64,000 nt of DNA from Riptortus pedestris (lineage: Eukaryota > Arthropoda > Insecta > Hemiptera > Alydidae). A program made the translations under genes and the position numbers. Below are positions 55,687 to 64,000 of this stretch, in pieces (the first letter of the stretch is position 1; every line of letters begins with the position of its first letter). Where the stretch lies: positions 145,683,501-145,747,500 of the forward strand of contig CM032229.1 in assembly GCA_019009955.1 (NCBI GenBank), given 5' to 3'. The notes under the pieces were generated by a model that did no database searches, had not been told where the DNA came from, and saw only the letters and a list, made by a program, of their open reading frames with translations.

Positions 55687-56065
55687 TTTAGCGGATTTCC
55701 CTTAAGGGAAATCAGCTATTGAGGTCGTATTCATGACGCGATTTTCGAAAAATTTCCTCAAATGTCCATCGGTCCTACCCAGGAGATGACGAAAACGAGG
55801 TCCGTTCAAAATTATATATATTTGTCTGTTAACGCTCTAGCGGTCGCAATTTTTGTTTGATCGTTACGAAACTCGATATTTAACCGTTTTATGTAAAAAG
55901 ACAGTTCAAGTTCGTTAATGGCTAAAATCGGACTAGAGGGAGGGATTTTCGAAAATTCAAAATATCTCCGTTATTATGCATTGGATCGGAAAATTGTATT
56001 TAACCAATCTTATTGCAAATTACATTTACTATAAATATTGTTATATACGTTTATTCTCTATCTTT
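55687..56065 (-). repeat. HINE-like element truncated at C-rich array
   Basis: TTTAGCGGATTTCCCTTAAG (intact palindrome), GAGGTCGTATTCATGACGCG, a minimal TA tract, GCTCTAGCGGTCGCAATTTT, ATATCTCCGTTATTATGC, ending at TTTATTCTCTATCTT, where the next family bases should be GAATATTAACC. The (C15A) array begins there instead. Confidence 0.88.
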
Positions 56066-56564
56066 CCCCCCCCCCCCACCCCCCCCCCCCCCCACCCCCC
56101 CCCCCCCCCACCCCCCCCCCCCCCCACCCCCCCCCCCCCCCACCCCCCCCCCCCCCCACCCCCCCCCCCCCCCACCCCCCCCCCCCCCCACCCCCCCCCC
56201 CCCCCACCCCCCCCCCCCCCCACCCCCCCCCCCCCCCACCCCCCCCCCCCCCCACCCCCCCCCCCCCCCACCCCCCCCCCCCCCCACCCCCCCCCCCCCC
56301 CACCCCCCCCCCCCCCCACCCCCCCCCCCCCCCACCCCCCCCCCCCCCCACCCCCCCCCCCCCCCACCCCCCCCCCCCCCCACCCCCCCCCCCCCCCACC
56401 CCCCCCCCCCCCCACCCCCCCCCCCCCCCACCCCCCCCCCCCCCCACCCCCCCCCCCCCCCACCCCCCCCCCCCCCCACCCCCCCCCCCCCCCACCCCCC
56501 CCCCCCCCCACCCCCCCCCCCCCCCACCCCCCCCCCCCCCCACCCCCCCCCCCCCCCACCCCCC
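56066..56564. repeat. (C15A) perfect 16-bp minisatellite
   Basis: Single A residues sit at exactly 16-bp spacing from 56078 to 56558 (31 A residues), separated by 15 C. No imperfection seen over about 500 bp. The minus strand is a G15T array with very high G-quadruplex potential. Poly-Pro/His and poly-Gly/Trp frames across it are artefacts. It could be biological or an assembly product. Confidence 0.97.
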
Positions 56565-56573
56565 AGAGGTTAC

Positions 56574-56625
<52 letters not shown>
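56565..56625. repeat. CTAG-element end plus (TA)n(TG)n
   Basis: AGAGGTTACAATTATATATA matches the right end of the element at 53669-55020, followed by (TA)n and (TG)n. Confidence 0.8.
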
Positions 56626-56952
56626 ACATTATAAAACAATTAACTTGAATATCTCCAGTTAGGTGGAAATATTTCTACGAAGAAATTTTCAGTATGGCAT
56701 GTTCATATGAAATTATTATTTAAGATTAGTTATTCTATGACTATTACAGTCAGCTAGCTGGCCTCTTTATTTATAGATTTGATTTAATTGTTAAACTAAA
56801 TAGTTATCTAAAAATGTCACGAATATTATCATTTATAGACTTTGAAGTCATCTACACAAATTTTAGCTTAAATAGCCACATTAAACAAATAAGTTTGAAA
56901 TTATTGCAAAGCACTGTTTCGGATTTCTGTGGAATTAATAATAAAAAAAATC

Positions 56953-57004
56953 AAAAACCTCTTCGACACATTCTATAGTGTTAGAATGTGTCGAAGAGGT
57001 TTTT
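56953..57004. repeat. Perfect 22-bp hairpin, 8-nt loop
   Basis: 56953-56974 (AAAAACCTCTTCGACACATT plus CT) is exactly complementary to 56983-57004, with loop ATAGTGTT. No poly-T terminator context and no adjacent gene. Confidence 0.95.
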
Positions 57005-59084
57005 CGAACCATTAAACCATTAAATATTGCATCAATGTCATTAATTCATTATTAATTTAATGACGTGAAGAAACAATATTTATTATATTTAAAACCTTAA
57101 ATCACTAGAATAGAAAAGCTAAACAATACTGAAAATAATATTAATTTTTGTGGTTTTTCCACGTAATTATTTTCAGGTATTAATATTTATATCATAATTT
57201 TAATTGACAAATTCTTTAAGATAAGTGAACTCAAGATATCTCATACAAAAAAAAAGCTATATGTATATGAGTCACGTTTAAAGCACTTATTCTCAAAATT
57301 TAATGTCTGTAAAGTTCATAATTTGACAAGTAAATAAATTGAGAAAATAACTTTAATTTAAATCTCAATGAAACATAACATTTAATGAATTAAATAAAAG
57401 TGTATCTCACAAAAGTAAACGAAAAGAATTTATTAATTAATGTTCCAACACTTGCAGATTAGTAAATTATTTCAACAGATATGTTCAATTCGGTCATAGT
57501 GAGAAACAGTATAACTAATATTATCAAACATTCTTATTTCTCATAATAATGAACGAAAAGAATGCAAAAGTACGTTGAAATTGGAAAAAGGCATTGATTA
57601 AGGCTTGTTACTATAATGGTATCAACAAACATTAATTCAACATAATAAACATAAATGAAAATAATAATACAATGAAAAATATTGTAAATTTGATAATATT
57701 ATTTAACTCAGAAGTGAATAGTTAAAAGGTTATTGAAAAATTTTACTTTAGTAAAGCAACTTATAAAAAAAAAAAAAAAAAAAAATAAGATTGCTGTGTA
57801 CAATGAACTAACACTTTGCATTCATTGTTACTTTAATTAGAAAGTTTTTCCTGAAAATTACAGATTATTTGCACAGTCAGATGAAACAAATAATGCACCA
57901 ACAACCGCTGTAGTCTAATAACTAAAAGTATAAGTTAATCTAGTTAAGTTAAGATTGTACTCACTTGTATGCGATAGCAGATGCAGCTAACAGGAAGAGA
58001 AGAGAACAAGGATGGTTGCAAGCACTACTTGTAGGGTAGAAACTGACTAGAAAAGGTAAACTACTTAGGAGGTAACTTCTTAAGGGCGCCGTGATGTCAC
58101 AGATTTTCAGCCAATGGTAGGCAGTTTCACTCCCCCACCACACTTCCCAACAGCTGAGCGGAAATTTAACAAGGAATTATCATTATTTCTGTCAATTGCT
58201 TCCACAATACCCTACTGTGCATTGAATTAACTCACCACTCTAATTGAATTGGATGTCACTGCATTTTCTATGGGACTTATTTATCTTTTTCCATCTCTAT
58301 ACAGATTTCCCATTACTCTAAAATATATTCCTTCCCAAACGAAAAGTAAGAAAGTCGAATTTATTTGTAGAATAACTGATATTCGTAAATAAATCGAAGC
58401 ATTACCGGGTGTTCCCTGAATATAGTATTATTGTCATTTGGTTGGCGAAAGTTTTGAAATTCATAAATCTAAATAATGTTACAAGATCATAAAATTTACT
58501 CGAAACACAAATCCTTCTTCACATTCTCCCGATAAAACCAAGATATAGAAAATATTGATCAATATACGTTTTGACGTCGAAATAATCCCCCACTCCTCAA
58601 GGCAATTTCCTCGTCAAATTAAGATAGAAAATCAAACAGACCTTAGAATTTTATTGTTATATGTAACTTAAGGAAAATTCCATTACCTTATATTATATCA
58701 ATTTGAAAGTGACAACATAAAACAAATGTAATAGTAAAATGGAAAACTTGTAATGTTTGCAGTTGTGGTTTCCTGTGTACCGAAAAATAGCTGATGTGTA
58801 ATGTTAAAGTTCATGTAAATTGTATTATTGTGTTGTATTTATTAGAGAAAATGGTAGCTGACAATATTCAAAATGAATAAAAAAAATTACATGGGTAATA
58901 ACGTCAATAGCTATTAATTTATCAAGAGAAATGTTATGTTACCTTTTTTTTAGGCCCAATTCAGTTAGACAAAAAAAAGACTGTTCTATCATTTAAATAA
59001 CTTCATAAAATCAAAAACAGTTTTAAAAAACAATATTCAGAAATACTATCCGTAAGACATCATCTGGATAACCTGAAGGTTTGT
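57005..59084. other. No gene seen
   Basis: AT-rich unique DNA. AGCCAATGGTAGGCAG, GTGATGTCAC and CAACAGCTGAGCGG around 58090-58160 look promoter-like but no transcript can be assigned. Confidence 0.5.
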
Positions 59085-59402
59085 TTATTCTTTTTCAAAG
59101 TTCACAGAAAAGTGAAGAAGCTGTCCGTGGTACTTTTTACTACTGATATCTGCTTCTTTGTCATCTTTTCCAGTAACCTAACTATTGACACAAGCTACCA
59201 AATCAGGGCCCGGTTTACTCATAATATAATATCCAAGGAGTGGCCCTGCTGAGGAAACTACAGGACCTGAGAACGACATGAGCCGACAAACAGTTCCGCG
59301 AGAGTTATTTAGCATCTGCATTTCCTCGAAAAGAAGAGCTGTTTTCTTTAATTCCTATGACTCTTCAGTCAATTGCCAGAAGGGAACAGCTGCTGTGTTT
59401 AC
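59085..59402 (-). pseudogene. Unidentified coding-like segment with two in-frame TAG
   Basis: The minus strand from about 59402 to a TAA at 59085-59087 reads as one long frame of about 105 codons interrupted only by two TAG. Pieces: VPFWQLTEES, ELKKTALLFEEMQMLNNSRG, TVCRLMSFSGPVVSSAGPLL, GYYIMSKPGPDLVACVNS, VTGKDDKEADISSKKYHGQL. Base use is less AT-rich than the surroundings. Both stops could be CAG-to-TAG changes. I do not recognise the protein. It may be a processed pseudogene or an exon of a decayed gene; no start or splice sites were identified with confidence. Confidence 0.5.
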
Positions 59403-60481
59403 GTAACTATCCCATTTAAGTGCATAATGACAGTGCACAAAAATATTGTGCACGAAATAATATTCCCGTTCACCTTAGTTATTATTTAATATGATATACG
59501 GACTCACATATACTATGCCTATCTATGATGGTCCGTGTGCAAAACTTTAATTGACCAAAGGTGCCAATGGATACCAACGATATTTTTCAGTGTTAAAGGA
59601 ATGAAGCAGCAGTATTCAAAATTTTCCAGGTTATACCCCCCTCTTAAGACCTAATAATATTCCAAAAAATGGCTTTATTGGTTCTTGGAATACTCTTATT
59701 TTTTCGGAAGCTATTTCAGGATCAAAGAAAACCCACCTTGAAATTTTTGCATTGCTCCTTGGGCCAAATCCTTCTTTTTGATTTTCACATCGTGTCATTG
59801 GGGTTTCCTTAGTTTTATTATTTTTTTTTCAAGGACCAGTATTACATCATATTGTGCTCTAAAAATACCTGCACTCAAACGATTAAAATGAGGTTAAAGT
59901 AGGTTTCACAAACCTAATGATAAGTAAGGGTGTCATGCTGAATTCTTTGGCTTTCACTTTAACTGGCGTAGCTTCTGTAAAGGAAACTGGAAGTTTGTTC
60001 AGTTTGTTTACAAATATGTTACTGAAATGTACTTTTTTCCTTAAAACCATATAATGCAAACAAAAAGAAAACATTACTTCTTGGTGATTATAAGCATGGG
60101 CCAGAAAACAAAAAATTACCTTAACAGTAAATAGTTGGCTTCAACTCTTGGTCTACTAGATATACAAGGTCCTATTTAACTCTAGTCCTAAAGGCCAAGA
60201 GAAGCAAATGCTCTCTGAATGGTAGACGCCAGAAAAGCAATATATCATGTACAGCAGTTGACGGGTGAGTATCTGCCAGAAGCATTGTGCCCAACGGTTA
60301 ACAGTACCTGGATTATCCTACCAAATCCCCTTTCTTAGACTAGCTATGAGCAACAAACATGGTCTAAAGGCAAATTCTCTTGAAGAAAAATATCATACTA
60401 TCTAACACCAATAACTCCTAAATTGGAAATAAGAGCTTCCTAAATTTGAAGAAATTAAAAAAATTCTTCAATTCAGTTTGT
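59403..60481. other. No firm gene; weak minus-strand frame
   Basis: A 63-codon minus frame (60074-59883) reads KLNKLPVSFTEATPVKVKAK and may belong with the coding-like segment downstream on the same strand, but the sequence between them is not open. The rest shows nothing. Confidence 0.4.
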
Positions 60482-60600
60482 TTTAGCAGATTTCCCTTAA
60501 GGGAAATCAGCTATTGAGGTCGTATTCATGACGCGAGTTTCGAAAAATGTCTTCAAATGTCCATCGATCCTACCCAGGAGATCGAACATGAGGTCCGTTC

Positions 60601-60650
<50 letters not shown>

Positions 60651-61110
60651 CTGTTAACGCTCTAGCGGTCGCAATTTTCGTTTGAACGTTACCAAACTTG
60701 ATATTTAAACGTTTTATGCAGAAATAAAGATCAAGTTCGTTAATGGCTGAAATCGGACTAGTGGTAGGAGGGAGGTTTAGAATGGAGGATTTTCGAAAAT
60801 TCGAAATATCTCCGTTACTATACATCAAATCGAAAAATAATACCGAATCAATCTTATTGCAAATTAAATTTACTATAAATAATGTTATGTACATTTATTC
60901 TGTATCTTGAATATTAACCGAGATATTTGCATTTTTCTGTTTTCAGCTTCTGAAATGAGATCGGCTAACTTCGGGTCTAGTCGTGAGTTTCCGTCAAGAG
61001 CTAGTTCGGGGCGTTCCCGTAACTGTTTGACTCTCTATTCTGAAATTTCTCTATTGTAAAACTTCACGTGGGAAATCTGCTTAGTTTACGCAGCCCCTGC
61101 GTGACGGACT
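60482..61110 (-). mobile_element. HINE-like element, full length
   Basis: 629 bp. 3' end TTTAGCAGATTTCCCTTAAG with an intact palindrome; GAGGTCGTATTCATGACGCG; (TA)n 60605-60646; GCTCTAGCGGTCGCAATTTT; ATATTAACCGAGATATTTGC; 5' end CACGTGGGAAATCTGC and GCAGCCCCTGCGTGACGGACT. A good reference copy for the short form. The 113-codon frame through it is a shadow. Confidence 0.92.
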
Positions 61111-63861
61111 TTTTATTTTTATATTATACATATTATATGTAGGGTCTCGTTGGTCATCTCATAAGATACTTTTAATGAGTACAAAAATGTCGTTTATACA
61201 AAGCATGTTTATTAATTTATTATCTTGCATATTAATCATCTTATGATTCAGGACTGTGAATAGAAGCCATTGCACATACGTAGGAAACCATATAGTTTGA
61301 ACTAATAAAAAGCAAAAATTAGCGTTTAAAAGTTTAACTAACCACTGCGAATGTGTACTGTTAGTATGGAAACCTCCAAACTGTGACTTGCTTCCAAAAA
61401 AAGATGTTTCGGAACCCTCTCAACGGAACTGAGACGAGAGTGACACGTCATGAACAATATCATTGCAATTCTTCCCAATATCACTGTGATTACTTTTGGC
61501 ACTATAAAAGCTTCATTTAAAAACCATTATTATTTTAAGTAATTCTTTATTTTTGGCTTAAATAAAATATTAAAACTTTTCACTAGAATTTCAATTAATA
61601 AAAAAATGAAAGAGGTAGAATTCTAATCGAGTGTGAGCTGCTTTTGAACTTAAACTTTGCTAGTTGCCCTTCGTAAACCACGTAACTTAGGCCCCCTCAA
61701 AGAAGCATCATTTGATTTTTAATGCACCCAAAGGTCTCATTAAAACAAAGGATTTTTCAGTACTGAAATAATCTTGGGACAGAACCAACCATAGAAATGT
61801 GAATGAATGTTCCCATCAATAGTTTTAAGGAAGGAAGTGAAAGAGAACACGGCTCTTCGAAGACAGCCAAGGAATTGAAATTCCCAGCATAAAGTATTTT
61901 ATAGTATGGCCTAATAAGGAATGCTAAAAAATAGAGGATCAGAAATTAAATGTATGTATTTAAGTATATTTCAGTTTTATCCAATACTTAAACATTCTTC
62001 AAGTATTTATATTGCACACAAAAATATCATTCAGACATGAAGTTATTTAATTTACTTTTAAGGAAAGCATATTTCTTTATATATTTAGCACATTTAGACG
62101 CTGAGATGCTCCTGAAAATGATACGTTTTCTCCAAAGGCTTATGATTGCGGGTATGAAGTATATTCAAATTAGATTGTGCTATGTGCATCTGTAAAAGAA
62201 GTTCACAAACAGTATTGTTTGGTATATATGTATTGAAAAGATTTATTAGTTTTTAGGCCCTTAAGAAATGGCTAATAGGAGACTCTCGACTTTCTGAGTG
62301 TAAACCTTGTTTCTCTTTTCTGCAATGTAAATATTTTGAAGGAGACTTGGTATGACAACTTTAGGGAATATGTGAGTTTGCATGAACTGCTCCCTTCGTG
62401 GTATGGAAGGATATTCCAGATCGGTGCCTCGACCGAACTCTCTGGAGGTGGCAGTAAGTCCCCTTAAAGGGCGTCACCATTGGCCAGAAGGTCTTTTGTC
62501 CGCATCCCTGTCCAATTACCATCTGTCTGCCACTATTCAGGCAAACATGGTCCTACGGGCTTCTCTTCGCCGACGGACGGGAGACTGCAATTTCCTTTCA
62601 CTTGTCTGGGATCGTGTATAAGGACGGCTAGACGCTACAGGCCACGTTCTGGATAGAAATGTCTCGTTTCCTCTCTGGAAGGGCGTTGCCTCGAGTTATT
62701 TCCATTCTGTAGATACCTGTGTAGGCGGGGACATGCGTGATCACTTTCTCACAGGTAGGCTGAAGATGACAATCGACAAGCTTGAGAAAGTTAAGCCCTT
62801 GCGACCAGAGATCCTTTTGCTGTTTTCTAGATTTTTCAAAATAACCCTATAAAACAACTAATGGAGTCAAATATTTTGACCTCCAATTAATTTTGTTTCT
62901 GATAAACAAAATGCTTTCTAACCTCCATATTGCTTTATAATAACGGCCATACTGTTCTAATTTCTGGTTTTTACTAGCCTATTCCAAGCTTAAATGCCTC
63001 ATTTCGAGTTTCTGAATTCTTCAAGCCAGCCAGGGAACTTTAGTGACGAAATGTTATTATTAAAATCAAAATAACATAACAATTAAAAGGTTGATACGTA
63101 CAGCAAAAAAGCATTCAAATAAATAACATATCGTTTAAGTTAGTTTTATGTTATTAGAATTTTGATTTTTTGTTATTATTTTCACTACGTATTGTCTTCT
63201 AGACCACTCTATAACATTTTCGTTGTTATTACAGAAATAATCCCAATTAATATTTACCACGAATACAATTACAGTTTTCATGATGACTAAATAAGAACTC
63301 CACAAAACTTCTGATGACTACAAAAACACTATTAGTCAAAAACTAAATAAATCTTATTCACGACTAAAACTTTCACTGAATACCCAACTACTCTAAATTC
63401 GCATACCTCCCGCGAGACTGACATTCAATGTTCAAGGTGGGTAAAGACTATTGACGCTTGGGTAGTAGTAATTGGGAAACATGATTAATTCTGAAAGATG
63501 GATTGTGGTAATACGCCAACTAAGGACCGTTGGTGGCCCGATTACCTTCTATCCATCTGTTTCTATTCATATTTTGTTCATATTTCTGTACCGGACCCAG
63601 ACATACAGAATGCTGAATGATTTTTCCTAAAGAGTCTTGAATGAGGAAAAAGCAGACAGTGTTGTGAATGAGTAATTTTAGAAGGGCGTCTTTTGTACCT
63701 GGCTTGGTTTCCTTCTTTGTCCGCCAACCCTCAGCTCTTGCCGGCTGGGTTGAAGGACATTTGACTTATAGGCAGGGTTTTACCCCGTCCTCAATGTCCT
63801 AGGGGCTTGTTGCCCCTTAACAGCCCTTTTATAAGTACTCCCTTCATCAAATTTCAGCAAA
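61111..63861. other. No gene recognised; less AT-rich patch
   Basis: 62370-62830 and 63660-63830 are noticeably richer in G and C than the rest. The 79-codon plus frame at 62382-62621 has no motif I recognise; the patch could be part of an unidentified repeat. The remainder is unique AT-rich DNA. Confidence 0.45.
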
Positions 63862-63950
63862 AAAGGGAAATCAGCTATTGAGGTTGTACTTGTGAAGCAA
63901 TTTAAGAAAAATTTCCTCAAAGGTCATCGATGTGTAAAATGAGATCAAAA

Positions 63951-63992
<42 letters not shown>

Positions 63993-64000
63993 TGTTGTTA
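63862..64000 (-). mobile_element. HINE-like element, cut by window end
   Basis: AAAAAGGGAAATCAGCTATT, GAGGTTGTACTTGTGAAGC, a shortened GTCATCGATG block, then (TA)n 63954-63990. The outer palindrome arm is missing and the rest lies beyond the window. Confidence 0.8.

Noticed and set aside
55976..56662. Long open frames on both strands giving Pro/His or Gly/Trp/Val repeats
   Set aside because: Produced in every phase by the (C15A) array; no gene context.

Overview
This window looks like intergenic or heterochromatic DNA from an arthropod, most likely an insect. It is very AT-rich, has no spliced host gene that I can recognise, carries many long (TA)n tracts, and is built almost entirely from transposable elements and their remains. 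The fossils seen (RNase H-bearing LINEs, piggyBac, a Ty3/gypsy-type LTR element, a tRNA-derived SINE, HINE-like elements with internal microsatellites) fit an insect. I cannot name the species from sequence alone. No rRNA, tRNA, CRISPR or bacterial operon structure is present. Nearly all longer open frames are repeat shadows; the real coding traces belong to mobile elements, to one virus-like fossil and to one unidentified pseudogene.

Layout. 0.2-1.85 kb: degenerate HINE-like pieces and a reverse copy of a CTAG-ended element with internal repeats. 2.5-5.5 kb: a young gag-only LTR retrotransposon with two apparently identical 364-bp LTRs, inserted in a (TA)n tract. 5.8-6.0 kb: THAP-like fragment. 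7.6-8.5 kb: 67-bp minisatellite with a trimeric higher-order repeat. 11.99-13.09 kb: a terminal-inverted-repeat element carrying a DUF7869-like pseudogene. 13-24 kb: SINEs, LINE tails, microsatellites. 24.3-26.4 kb: HINE-like copy, solo-LTR-like promoter segment and a second DUF7869-like remnant. 28.7-31 kb: a LINE split by one HINE-like copy and bounded by another. 33.5-35.1 kb: tandem duplication and a CTAG-ended element between two (TA)n tracts. 37.4-39.2 kb: broken minus-strand protein fossil, tentatively orthomyxovirus PB2-like. 39.26-40.5 kb: MITE with long interrupted terminal repeats. 41.9-43.9 kb: HINE-like copy with a nested piggyBac deletion derivative. 45.5-55.2 kb: SINE, 216-bp tandem repeats, several HINE-like copies and a nested CTAG element. 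55.7-56.6 kb: HINE-like fragment joined to a perfect (C15A) array. 56.6-64 kb: mostly unique AT-rich DNA with a 22-bp perfect hairpin, a pseudogene fragment and two more HINE-like copies.

How the parts relate. One repeat family dominates: about 0.6 kb or longer, one end AGTCCGTCACGCAGG, the other a palindrome centred on TTAA, a central (TA)n, in both orientations at more than fifteen places. Its (TA)n tracts, and other (TA)n tracts, have repeatedly received further insertions, so the window is a stack of nested insertions. The best candidates for something undescribed are the DUF7869/TIR element, the gag-only LTR element, the PB2-like fossil, the TA-nested CTAG element with internal tandem units, and the (C15A) array.
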